Source of the DNA: Victivallales bacterium
GTDB lineage: Bacteria; Verrucomicrobiota; Lentisphaeria; Oligosphaerales; Oligosphaeraceae
DNA: 5,564 nucleotides
Reading direction: 5' to 3'
Assembly (NCBI GenBank): GCA_017431185.1
Contig: JAFRLP010000533.1
Coordinates: 1-5,564, forward strand
Positions 1 through 5,564 of this stretch are shown piece by piece. A model generated the notes under the pieces. That model saw only the letters and a program-made list of their open reading frames with translations. It did not search any database and had not been told where the DNA came from. Position numbers and translations under genes: made by a program. Position 1 is the stretch's first letter, and each line of letters starts with the position of its first letter.

Positions 1-216
1 GCCGTGGGCCGGGTGCCCGAGAACAACAACTTCGCGAACCTGATCGACCTGGACGCCTCCGGCTACGCCGCCGCGGGCGAGGACTGCCACACCCGCACCC
101 CCGGCGTGTTCGTCGCCGGCGACAACCGCGCCAAACAGCTGCGGCAGCTGGTGACGGCCACGGCGGACGGGGCCATGGCTGCGACAGAGGCTGTGAAGTT
201 TGTGAACGAGCATTAA
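1..216 (+). CDS. trxB: Thioredoxin reductase, C-terminal fragment (5' end outside window)
   Basis: Only the last 71 residues are present, and the reading frame is open from base 1. The fragment carries the C-terminal FAD-binding signature of the low-molecular-weight thioredoxin reductase family: TPGVFVAGD at fragment residues 33-41, followed by an RQLVTATADGAMAA stretch (residues 48-61) that in the family packs against the flavin. The AVGRVPENN start matches the 'GxxPN' segment that precedes this motif. The family uses NADPH, FAD and a redox-active CxxC, which would lie upstream of the window, to reduce thioredoxin in the cytoplasm. The residue after the GD pair is Asn (GDNRAK), where many anaerobe homologues have Cys. 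A related flavoprotein disulfide reductase, such as an AhpF-like C-terminus, cannot be fully excluded from this part alone. The gene ends at TAA 214-216 and is followed within 5 bases by a hairpin terminator, so it is the last gene of its transcript. Confidence 0.85.
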   Translation, partial: AVGRVPENNNFANLIDLDASGYAAAGEDCHTRTPGVFVAGDNRAKQLRQLVTATADGAMAATEAVKFVNEH

Positions 217-220
217 TGAT

Positions 221-270
221 AATAAAAATGCCGAATCAAAATGATTCCATTTTGATTTGGCATTTTTATT
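221..270. terminator. Long palindromic terminator hairpin after trxB
   Basis: Bases 221-243 pair with 248-270 over 23 positions, with one G.U wobble and a 4-base loop (ATTC). The arms end in A-rich and T-rich flanks (AATAAAAATG / CATTTTTATT), so the 3' arm supplies a U-rich tail on either strand. It lies 5 bases after the trxB stop and should end that transcript. The near-perfect symmetry means it could also stop transcripts arriving from the right. Confidence 0.85.
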
Positions 271-333
271 GTGCTTATAACCGCTCAGGTGTATGCATAT
301 TCTGATTTATCGAGCTGTTGCGGCGTCCCAAAG
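271..333. other. Intergenic stretch with no recognisable feature
   Basis: Between the trxB terminator and the hairpin-rich repeat I see no start codon with a ribosome binding site, no promoter close to consensus and no repeat. It is more AT-rich than the block that follows it. Confidence 0.5.
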
Positions 334-393
334 CCTTCCCCAGGCAGCGAAGCTGCCGATTAAGGGGAAGGTGGCGCGGCGCGCAGCGCCGTG
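334..393. repeat. REP-like double hairpin element
   Basis: CCTTCCCC (334-341) pairs with GGGGAAGG (364-371), and inside it GGCAGC (343-348) pairs with GCTGCC (352-357) around a GAA loop, giving a two-tier stem. Directly after it, CGGCGC (377-382) pairs with GCGCCG (386-391) around a GCA loop and can extend to 375-393 through a G.U pair. The layout (a CCTTCCCC/GGGGAAGG stem, then GTGGC, a GC-rich hairpin and GTGACGGATG) resembles dispersed intergenic palindromic repeats that I recall from gut anaerobe genomes. That resemblance is from memory. The pairing itself is directly visible. There is no T-tract, so it is not a standard intrinsic terminator. Confidence 0.65.
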
Positions 394-400
394 ACGGATG

Positions 401-496
401 TGCCAAACCCCCCATTCGCGCTTGCTTTCGCGTCCTGCCAAACCCGACACACGCGCTTGCCTTCGCGGTCAGGTTTGGCAGGACGCGCTCCGCGCG
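401..496. repeat. 35-base tandem repeat with an inverted partial copy
   Basis: Two adjacent 35-base units at 401-435 and 436-470 match at 28 of 35 positions. Both begin TGCCAAACCC and contain CGCGCTTGCYTTCGCG. A third, inverted partial copy follows: CGCGTCCTGCCAAACC (429-444) is perfectly complementary to 472-487, with a 27-base spacer (445-471) whose CGCG ends (452-455 and 464-467) can themselves pair. A short GC-rich hairpin (CGCGC-TCC-GCGCG, 484-496) closes the block. No convincing coding frame or T-tract is present. With 334-393 it forms a composite of palindromes between the trxB terminator and the next promoter, as BIME-type intergenic elements do. Confidence 0.65.
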
Positions 497-515
497 GCCA
501 ATTTTGCTGACCCAG

Positions 516-544
516 TTGAAAAATCGTCAAAGATTTGGTATAAT
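516..544 (+). promoter_or_regulatory. Near-consensus sigma-70 promoter for the zinc-finger membrane protein
   Basis: The -35 box TTGAAA (516-521) and the -10 box TATAAT (539-544, full consensus) are separated by 17 bases. A TGG just before the -10 also gives an extended -10 (TGnTATAAT). Transcription should begin near 550-552, leaving a leader of about 70 bases before the ATG at 620. This is the strongest promoter in the window and suggests constitutive housekeeping transcription. Confidence 0.85.
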
Positions 545-556
545 ATAGGAGTTCTT

Positions 557-581
557 TGCCGAAGTCGGCACATCTTGTGCC
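557..581 (+). promoter_or_regulatory. Two overlapping leader hairpins
   Basis: In the leader of the next gene, TGCCGA (557-562) can pair with TCGGCA (565-570), and GGCACA (567-572) can pair with TGTGCC (576-581) around a TCT loop. The two stems share bases 567-570 and cannot form together. They are short (6 bp), and a link to regulation is only a possibility. No known riboswitch was recognised. Confidence 0.3.
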
Positions 582-609
582 AACCGTTCTTGTGACCTCA
601 ACTCAAACC

Positions 610-614
610 AGGAG
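610..614 (+). promoter_or_regulatory. Shine-Dalgarno that sets the start at 620
   Basis: AGGAG at 610-614 lies 5 bases before ATG 620. The in-frame GTG at 614 overlaps this site and so cannot be served by it, which favours ATG 620 as the start. Confidence 0.75.
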
Positions 615-619
615 TGAAC

Positions 620-1063
620 ATGCCTGACTTACATGGAAGCGTTTGCCTGAATCATCCGAACACCCTTGCAGTAGCTCGTTGTGCAACCTGCTCGAAGCCC
701 ATCTGCGCTGAATGCGCCCAGGAACACGACGGGGTGAAATACTGTTCTGACCTCTGCTGGCAGAATGCCAAGCGCACGGGCCTGATGGTCGATGACGTCA
801 ACCGTCGCAAAGGAGCCGCCAATTTCAAGAGGCGCATCGTTCAGTTGATTCAATTGATCATTGTTCTTGCAGTCATTTTGGGCGGATACCGTTTCTACAA
901 GACCCACAAGGCAACCGTTGACGCCAAACTCAAGCAGGCTCAGCAGAAAGTCGAACAAGGCGCCAAAGACGCCAAAAAGGCCGTTGAGGACAACACCGTC
1001 AATCGCAGTTCCACATACAAGCGCAACATCGAGAAAATCGACGCCTCCGATCTGGCAAAATAA
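620..1063 (+). CDS. Small single-span membrane protein with N-terminal B-box-like zinc finger
   Basis: This 147-residue protein of unknown function has three parts. Residues 9-46 hold a Cys/His-rich module, C9-x2-H12-x8-C21-x2-C24-x4-C29-x2-C32 with further H36, C42 and C46, which fits a B-box-type zinc finger able to hold one or two zinc ions. Residues 73-90 form one hydrophobic helix (IVQLIQLIIVLAVILGGY). Residues 95-122 are rich in Lys, Ala and Gln and may form a helix or coiled coil, ending in a polar tail. Basic residues crowd before the helix (R62, R63, K64, K70, R71, R72), so by the positive-inside rule the zinc finger should be cytoplasmic and the tail outside. There is no signal peptide. 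ATG 620 was chosen over GTG 614 because of the Shine-Dalgarno. The gene has its own promoter, converges on nifJ and shares a terminator with it. A role as an anchored protein-protein interaction module is inference. Confidence 0.85.
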   Translation: MPDLHGSVCLNHPNTLAVARCATCSKPICAECAQEHDGVKYCSDLCWQNAKRTGLMVDDVNRRKGAANFKRRIVQLIQLIIVLAVILGGYRFYKTHKATVDAKLKQAQQKVEQGAKDAKKAVEDNTVNRSSTYKRNIEKIDASDLAK

Positions 1064-1128
1064 TATCCAGCGGCCAATTGCATAAGCGCAAAGAAGTTAC
1101 GCAATTAGGCACTAATGGTTGAAAAAGC

Positions 1129-1168
1129 AAGCCCGGCCCAAGGGAGATTTCCCTTGGGCCGGGCTTTT
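1129..1168. terminator. Bidirectional terminator shared by convergent genes
   Basis: Bases 1129-1145 pair perfectly with 1150-1166 (17 bp, very GC-rich) around a 4-base GATT loop. On the + strand TTTT (1165-1168) follows, and on the - strand GCTTTTTC (complement of 1122-1128) follows closely. It lies 65 bases after the stop of the zinc-finger gene and about 70 bases past the nifJ stop, so it should end both convergent transcripts. Confidence 0.9.
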
Positions 1169-1196
1169 GTCTGACGCCTTTTCCTATGGCCATGCT

Positions 1197-1220
1197 GCAC
1201 CGTCCCGTTGGGGACGGTGC
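1197..1220. repeat. Perfect 10-bp hairpin just downstream of nifJ
   Basis: GCACCGTCCC (1197-1206) pairs perfectly with GGGACGGTGC (1211-1220) around a 4-base loop. It starts 17 bases past the nifJ stop on the - strand, before the main terminator. It has no T-tract on either strand, so it may protect the nifJ mRNA 3' end or act as an auxiliary stop. Either role is inference. Confidence 0.6.
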
Positions 1221-1237
1221 GACAATGGCCTCGGGAA

Positions 1238-4200
1238 TTACATCATGTCACCCACCTTCTGGATGAAGTCCATGCGCTTGGCCGCATCTTCCTCAGCCTG
1301 CTTGAAGAGAGCCTCGGCCTGCGCGGGATTGGCCTTGAGCAAGAGCTTGTAACGGCCTTCGCCTTGGAGGAAGTCCTGGAATTGGCCGTTGGCCTCTTTC
1401 TTGACATCCCAGCTGAAGCGCTTCTCGGCGGCGGGGTTGAAGCGATACACCGGATAGTAGCCGGCCTCGACGGCGCGCTTCTGTTCAGTCTGCGTCTTGC
1501 TCATGTCAATCGTGTGGGCAATGCACGGCGCGTAGGCGAAGATGATGGAGGGGCCATCATACGCCTCGGCCTCCTGGAACGCCCTCAGGGTCTGCTGGCG
1601 GTCGTAGCCGAGAGCGACACTGGCGACATAGACATAGCCGTAGCTCATGCACATGAAGCCCATGTTCTTCTTGTAGGTGCGCTTGCCGCCTGCGGCGAAC
1701 TTGGCGACGGCAGCGGTCGGAGTGGACTTGGAGGCCTGTCCGCCTGTGTTGGAATAGACCTCGGTGTCCAGAACCAGGATGTTGACGTTGCGGTTCTGGG
1801 CGACAACATGGTCGATGCCACCGTAGCCGATATCGTTGGCCCAGCCATCACCGCCGATAATCCAGACGGATTTGTCGGTGAAATAGTCCTGGAGTTCGAT
1901 GACCTTGGCAAGGTCGGGGCAGCCGCAGCCAGCGTATTTGGCCAGGACAGTCTTGACGGCGTTCTGCGCGTCAACCGCCTCACTGCACTTGCTGTTGTCC
2001 CAATAGCCCAGCGCGGTGTTGATGGCCGCCTTGAGGTCATCGGGGGTCTTTTCATTCGCCAGCAGTTTCCCGCAATACTCCTTCAGCGTGACGCGGTTGG
2101 AGTCGATGGCCAGGCGCATGCCGAAACCGAATTCGGCATTGTCCTCAAACAGGGAGTTTGCCCAGGCGGGACCGCGCCCGTTCTTAGCCTTGGCGTATGG
2201 GATGGTCGGGAACGTGCCAGAGTAGATGGAGGAGCAGCCCGTCGCATTGGCAACCACCATGTTCTCGCCGAAGAGCTGGCTGACCAGTTTGACATAGGGA
2301 GTTTCACCACAGCCCGCGCAGGCGCCAGAGAATTCAAACAGCGGCTGACGGAGCATGGCGCCCTTGAGGGTGGTGGGCTTGTTGGCGCCGAGGATGTTGT
2401 CCTCGGTGGATTCAAAGAACTTCTCGTTCGCGTTTTCGCCAGCGGCGCGTTCGGCCTCCAGAGTGGACCAGACAAGAGCCTGCTTGCCTTCCTTGGCGTT
2501 CATCGGGCACTGGTCGAGGCAGACGCCGCAGCCCATGCAGTCCTCGACATAGACCTGAACCTTGAACTTCAGGCCGTCAGCCTTCGGCAGGGGATCCTTT
2601 GTGGTGAAGGTCGCAGGAGCCTTGGCAAGGTCTTCCACCTTGAACAGCTTGGTGCGGATGGCGGCGTGCGGGCAGGAGGAGGCGCAGAAACCGCACTGGA
2701 TGCAGTTTGCGGCAACCCACTTCGGAACCTTCGGCGCAAAACCGCGCTTCTCCAGGGCGGCGGTGCCAGTGGGCAGCGACCCGTCCAGAGACATGGCGGA
2801 AACGGGGATGGCGTCACCGTTGTTGCGCATGGACGGCTCAATGACCTTCTTGGCGAACTCATCGGCATCATCGGGGATGAGCTTGAGCGGTTCGGCGTGG
2901 GCGACGCCGTCCAGCGTAGCAGGAACATTGACCTTGACGCAGGCGTCAGCGGCGGCATCCACCAGTTCGTTGTTCATGTCGATGACGGCCTGGCCCTTCT
3001 TGGCGAAGGTCTTGGCATTGAGTTCCTTCATCTCCTTGGCGGCATCGGCGAAGGGGACGATGCCAGAGACCTTGAAGTAGGCCACCATCATGACGGTGTT
3101 GGCGCCCTTGCCACGCAGGCCAGGCTTGGTCTTCACGATGGCCTCGGCGTTCACGTTGTAGAACTGGATGTCGTTCTTGATGATGTATTCCTGCATGTCG
3201 CGGGTGAGATGCTCGAACACCTCATCATTGCTGTAATGGCTGTTCAGCAGGAAGGTTCCCCCCCTCTTCAGGCCCTTGAGCATGTCATAGCGGCCAATGT
3301 AGGCTGCGGTGGAGCAGGACACCAGGTCGGGGCTGGTGATGAGGTAGGTGGATTTGATGGTGCTGTCGGAGAAGCGCAGATGGCTGCAGGTCAGGCCGAA
3401 GGACTTCTTGGAGTCATACGCAAAGTAGGCCTGCGCATCCTTGTTGGTGAGGTGTCCGATGACCTTGATGGTGGTCTTGTTGGCGCCGACCGTGCCGTCG
3501 CCGCCCAGACCGTAGAACATGCAGGCGGTCGTGCCGGCAGGCTCCGTGGTGATATGCTCGTCAATCTTCAGGGACTTGTTGGTCACGTCATCGTCAATGC
3601 CCACCGTGAAGCCGTGGAAGCCGCCCTTCTCCAGATGCCTGAAGATGGCGAGAATCATGGAGGGGGTGAAGTCCTTGCTGGAGAGGCCATAGCGTCCGCC
3701 AATGACCGTCACCTGCGGATCGTTGATGGCGACCTTCACATCCATATAGAGAGGTTCGCCGATGGCGCCAGGCTCCTTGGTGCGGTCAAGAACGGCAATG
3801 CGCTTGACGGTCTTCGGCAGAGCCGCCAGGAACTTGTCCGCATAGAACGGACGATACAGGCGAACCTTGACCAGACCGTACTTGGTGCCACGGGTGGCAT
3901 TCAAGTAGTTGATGGTCTCCTCAATGGCTTCGCAGGAGGAACCGATGGCGACGATGACATCCGTGGCGTCAGCCGCGCCGACATAATCAAACAGGTGATA
4001 CTGGCGGCCAGTCACCTTGGCAACCGCATCCATCTTCTCCTGAACGATGTCACCGACCAGCTCGTAGTACTTATTGACCGTCTCGCGGCCCTGGAAATAG
4101 ACGTCACCATTCTGCGCACCGACTTTGCAGATAGGCTTGTCAGGACGAATCGCACGGCTGCGGAACTCCTCGATATACTTCGGCTCGACCAATTCGGCGA

Positions 4201-4768
4201 TGGTCTCGTAGGGGATTTCCTCAATCTTGTGGACTTCGTGGGAGGTGCGGAAGCCATCAAAGAACTGGAGGAAAGGCACCTTCGCCTTGTAGGTGGAGAG
4301 GTGAGCGACCAAAGCCATGTCCATCTCTTCCTGGACGGAGTTGGCGGCCAGCATTGCAAAGCCAGTGTTGCGGCAGGCCATCACGTCTGAATGGTCGCCG
4401 AAGATGGCGAGGGACTGGCATGCGAGGGAACGGGCGGTCACGTGGAAAACCGTCGGGAGCATTTCACCGGCAATTTTATACATATTGGTAATCATCAGAA
4501 GCAATCCCTGGGAGGCCGTGTAGGTGCTGGTAAGGGAGCCAGCGGCCAGAGAGCCGTGCACGGCGCCAGCCGCACCTGCCTCGGACTGCATTTCTGCCAC
4601 GGAGACCTCTTTGCCCCAGATGTTCTTTTTGTGCTGGCTCGCCCACTCGTCCACCCACTCGCCCATGGTGGATGACGGGGTGATCGGATAGATGGCGGCC
4701 ACTTCGCTCAGCGCGTAAGCCACATGTGCGGCGGCGTAATTGCCGTCAACGGTGATTTCTTTGCCCAT
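1238..4768 (-). CDS. nifJ: Pyruvate:ferredoxin (flavodoxin) oxidoreductase, full length
   Basis: This 1176-residue single-chain enzyme oxidises pyruvate with CoA to acetyl-CoA, CO2 and reduced ferredoxin or flavodoxin in the cytoplasm. The domains run in the usual order. The N-terminal pyruvate-binding domain has YPITPSS (27-33), E63 and R113. Domain II spans about 260-380. The gamma-type domain begins at GLGGDGTVGANK (420-431). An insert domain precedes two ferredoxin-type 4Fe-4S sites (C689, C692, C695, C699 and C744, C747, C750, C754). The TPP domain has GDGWANDIGYGG (973-984) and SNTGG (1006-1010). The third cluster is held by C817, C820, C845 and C1082. All expected cofactor ligands are present. 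The length matches the usual 1170-1200 residues and lacks room for the long C-terminal extension that gives the 1232-residue Desulfovibrio africanus enzyme its oxygen stability. ATG 4768 is preferred to the in-frame ATG 4783 because AAGGA lies 6 bases before it and MGKEITVDGN matches family N-termini. The gene is transcribed alone, with its own promoter and terminator. Confidence 0.97.
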   Translation of the reverse strand: MGKEITVDGNYAAAHVAYALSEVAAIYPITPSSTMGEWVDEWASQHKKNIWGKEVSVAEMQSEAGAAGAVHGSLAAGSLTSTYTASQGLLLMITNMYKIAGEMLPTVFHVTARSLACQSLAIFGDHSDVMACRNTGFAMLAANSVQEEMDMALVAHLSTYKAKVPFLQFFDGFRTSHEVHKIEEIPYETIAELVEPKYIEEFRSRAIRPDKPICKVGAQNGDVYFQGRETVNKYYELVGDIVQEKMDAVAKVTGRQYHLFDYVGAADATDVIVAIGSSCEAIEETINYLNATRGTKYGLVKVRLYRPFYADKFLAALPKTVKRIAVLDRTKEPGAIGEPLYMDVKVAINDPQVTVIGGRYGLSSKDFTPSMILAIFRHLEKGGFHGFTVGIDDDVTNKSLKIDEHITTEPAGTTACMFYGLGGDGTVGANKTTIKVIGHLTNKDAQAYFAYDSKKSFGLTCSHLRFSDSTIKSTYLITSPDLVSCSTAAYIGRYDMLKGLKRGGTFLLNSHYSNDEVFEHLTRDMQEYIIKNDIQFYNVNAEAIVKTKPGLRGKGANTVMMVAYFKVSGIVPFADAAKEMKELNAKTFAKKGQAVIDMNNELVDAAADACVKVNVPATLDGVAHAEPLKLIPDDADEFAKKVIEPSMRNNGDAIPVSAMSLDGSLPTGTAALEKRGFAPKVPKWVAANCIQCGFCASSCPHAAIRTKLFKVEDLAKAPATFTTKDPLPKADGLKFKVQVYVEDCMGCGVCLDQCPMNAKEGKQALVWSTLEAERAAGENANEKFFESTEDNILGANKPTTLKGAMLRQPLFEFSGACAGCGETPYVKLVSQLFGENMVVANATGCSSIYSGTFPTIPYAKAKNGRGPAWANSLFEDNAEFGFGMRLAIDSNRVTLKEYCGKLLANEKTPDDLKAAINTALGYWDNSKCSEAVDAQNAVKTVLAKYAGCGCPDLAKVIELQDYFTDKSVWIIGGDGWANDIGYGGIDHVVAQNRNVNILVLDTEVYSNTGGQASKSTPTAAVAKFAAGGKRTYKKNMGFMCMSYGYVYVASVALGYDRQQTLRAFQEAEAYDGPSIIFAYAPCIAHTIDMSKTQTEQKRAVEAGYYPVYRFNPAAEKRFSWDVKKEANGQFQDFLQGEGRYKLLLKANPAQAEALFKQAEEDAAKRMDFIQKVGDMM

Positions 4769-4774
4769 TTTTGT

Positions 4775-4779
4775 TCCTT
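4775..4779 (-). promoter_or_regulatory. nifJ Shine-Dalgarno that sets the start at 4768
   Basis: On the - strand, AAGGA occupies 4779-4775, 6 bases before ATG 4768. The upstream in-frame ATG at 4783 has no comparable site before it (only ACCGTTGA), and its first codons would contain this Shine-Dalgarno. The later start is therefore favoured. Confidence 0.75.
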
Positions 4780-4811
4780 TCATTCAACGGTTTCAGGTTT
4801 GACAACAACCG

Positions 4812-4850
4812 AAAATCATTCCGATAAACGTACACCCCAAAAGTGATTTT
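4812..4850. promoter_or_regulatory. Imperfect dyad centred on the nifJ -10 (possible operator)
   Basis: AAAATCATT (4812-4820) and AGTGATTTT (4842-4850) are inverted copies matching at 8 of 9 positions, with 21 bases between them. The centre (4831) falls in the putative nifJ -10. Each arm is also close to a TTGACA outward of it (4799-4804 on +, 4855-4850 on -), so the symmetry extends beyond the arms. The position suits a regulator-binding site. It does not match the FNR (TTGATnnnnATCAA) or Rex (TTGTGAAnnnnTTCACAA) consensus as I know them. Confidence 0.3.
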
Positions 4851-4855
4851 GTCAA
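4827..4855 (-). promoter_or_regulatory. Putative nifJ promoter
   Basis: On the - strand a full-consensus -35 TTGACA (4855-4850) is followed after 17 bases by TACGTT (4832-4827). That -10 is weak but keeps the three most conserved positions (T1, A2, T6). Transcription would begin near 4820, leaving a leader of about 50 bases. A strong -35 with a poor -10 is compatible with activator- or repressor-controlled expression, though this is inference. Confidence 0.5.
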
Positions 4856-4906
4856 CCCGACACCCCATTTTTTCCATATTTTCAACAGTATGTCGGATTG
4901 GGGCAT

Positions 4907-4935
4907 TTGCCAAGATGACGCAACAAGGATATATT
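4907..4935 (+). promoter_or_regulatory. Putative sigma-70 promoter of the AAA-ATPase-like gene
   Basis: TTGCCA (4907-4912) and TATATT (4930-4935) each match consensus at 5 of 6 positions and are separated by 17 bases. Transcription should begin near 4942, giving a leader of about 70 bases to the ATG at 5013. The promoter diverges from that of nifJ. A weaker alternative on the same strand is TTGACA (4799-4804) with GATAAA (4823-4828). Confidence 0.6.
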
Positions 4936-5012
4936 AAGGACAATGGCGGAAATAGTTCCATTTTTTTGAGGTCGGGAGGAAAAGAGGCCACTTTTCCCAG
5001 ATGAGAATACAG

Positions 5013-5564
5013 ATGGGCATATACTTGAATCCAGGCAAAGGACGTTTCCAGATGCCCCTGAAAGGTCAGAGCTACGTTGACAAGTCGACGATGCTCTCCT
5101 TCACGAACACACTCGTCAACACACCGCAGAGATACCTCTGCGTCTCCCGTCCACACCGTTTTGGAAAAACCACCGTGCTTGACATGCTCTGCGCCTACTA
5201 CGTTTTTGGCGCGGACGACCGCGACGTGTTCGCCACGCAAAAACTGGGGCAGCACTCCAACTGGGACAAGCACCTGGGTGCATTCCATGTTCTTCGCATC
5301 ACCATGACCCAATTCCTCTCCAAGGCCAAGGAGATGGAGAAACTGGTCGAAAAACCGCCAGGGGAGCTCGCCGAGGATTTTGAAGAGGCTTTTCCTGACA
5401 TTCCTTTGGGACATAGGCCAGACCTCATCAACATGATGGAGAAGGCGTACGCTCGCACACAAAGACAATTCGTCGCGCTGATTGACGAATGGGACGCCGT
5501 GTTCCGCGAATACCGTGACGCCGGCAACCGCACCTACAACTCCGAGGCGGCGCTCTCCTACGAC
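5013..5564 (+). CDS. AAA-ATPase-like protein, DUF1703/PF09820 type (3' end outside window)
   Basis: The first 184 residues of a longer protein are present. The opening MGIYLNPG, then SYVDKS (20-25), matches the family start as I know it. A P-loop-like segment RPHRFGKTT (46-54) follows. ALIDEWD (155-161) is a Walker B-like segment with D158 and E159. In this family the typical P-loop reads RPRRFGKS, so H48 and T53 are mild departures. Full-length members usually add a C-terminal PD-(D/E)XK nuclease-like domain (PF08011), which would lie beyond the window. The biological role is not established; nucleic-acid processing is inferred from the domains. Start choice: ATG 5013 fits the family but has only a weak ribosome binding site. 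In-frame ATG 5001 adds MRIQ and sits 13 bases after AAGAGG. An in-frame stop at 4953 rules out a start much further upstream. The gene has its own putative promoter and diverges from nifJ. Confidence 0.85.
   Translation, partial: MGIYLNPGKGRFQMPLKGQSYVDKSTMLSFTNTLVNTPQRYLCVSRPHRFGKTTVLDMLCAYYVFGADDRDVFATQKLGQHSNWDKHLGAFHVLRITMTQFLSKAKEMEKLVEKPPGELAEDFEEAFPDIPLGHRPDLINMMEKAYARTQRQFVALIDEWDAVFREYRDAGNRTYNSEAALSYD

Noticed and set aside
401..470. Possible CRISPR-like repeat pair
   Set aside because: The two 35-base units abut without a spacer and differ at 7 positions. There is no regular repeat-spacer array and no cas gene in the window.
318..595. Two overlapping + strand open frames of 65-76 codons
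   Set aside because: They run through the hairpin repeats and the promoter at 516-544, have no ribosome binding site, and their products are Arg/Ala/Pro-rich as expected from GC-rich repeats.
3258..3264. A run of seven C (G7 in the nifJ coding strand) as a phase-variation tract
   Set aside because: It encodes a normal Arg-Gly-Gly segment in a conserved region, is short, and on/off switching of an essential metabolic enzyme is unlikely.
1208..4390. A 1060-codon open frame on the + strand, antisense to nifJ
   Set aside because: It lies opposite nifJ, whose strong GC codon bias removes stops from an antisense frame. The translation is a low-complexity mix of Gly, Val, Leu, Asp and Ala with no recognised domain, while nifJ retains every cofactor ligand.
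4943..4969. An 8-codon upstream open frame before the AAA-like gene
   Set aside because: Its ATG lies almost at the predicted transcription start with no properly spaced ribosome binding site, and such short frames are common by chance.
4746..5468. A 240-codon open frame on the - strand across the nifJ start and the AAA gene
   Set aside because: It overlaps the nifJ start and its promoter and is antisense to the AAA-like gene, which has clear family motifs. Its product matches nothing I recognise.

Overview
The window looks like chromosome from an obligately or largely anaerobic, moderately GC-rich bacterium. The main support is a full-length pyruvate:ferredoxin oxidoreductase, with the tail of a thioredoxin reductase beside it. 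Two further genes are an AAA-ATPase-like protein of the PF09820/DUF1703 type, which I associate with gut and other anaerobes, and a small membrane protein with a zinc finger. The phylum cannot be settled from this sequence. A gut anaerobe (Clostridia, Verrucomicrobiota/Lentisphaerota or similar) is an inference only.

Layout. Bases 1-216 are the 3' end of a thioredoxin reductase gene (+), closed by a long palindromic hairpin at 221-270. Bases 271-515 hold no gene. From 334 to 496 they are packed with nested hairpins and a degenerate 35-base tandem repeat with an inverted partial copy, resembling a REP/BIME-type composite. A near-consensus promoter (516-544) then drives a 147-residue protein (620-1063, +) with an N-terminal Cys/His B-box-like zinc finger, one membrane helix and a charged tail. 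This gene converges on nifJ (1238-4768, -). A strong hairpin at 1129-1168 serves as a shared bidirectional terminator, and a second perfect hairpin at 1197-1220 lies just past the nifJ stop. Between nifJ and the last gene is a divergent promoter region (4769-5012) with a plausible promoter for each side and an imperfect dyad centred on the putative nifJ -10. The last gene (5013 onward, +) is an AAA-ATPase-like/DUF1703 protein that runs off the window.

How the genes work together. Each gene seems to be its own transcription unit and no shared pathway is visible. PFOR makes acetyl-CoA and reduced ferredoxin from pyruvate, and thioredoxin reductase supports thiol redox balance, so both fit anaerobic housekeeping. 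The zinc-finger membrane protein and the AAA protein have no assigned function. I do not see convincing evidence of a new multi-gene system. The items most worth a second look are the composite hairpin repeat, the orphan zinc-finger membrane protein, the dyad at the nifJ promoter and the AAA protein.
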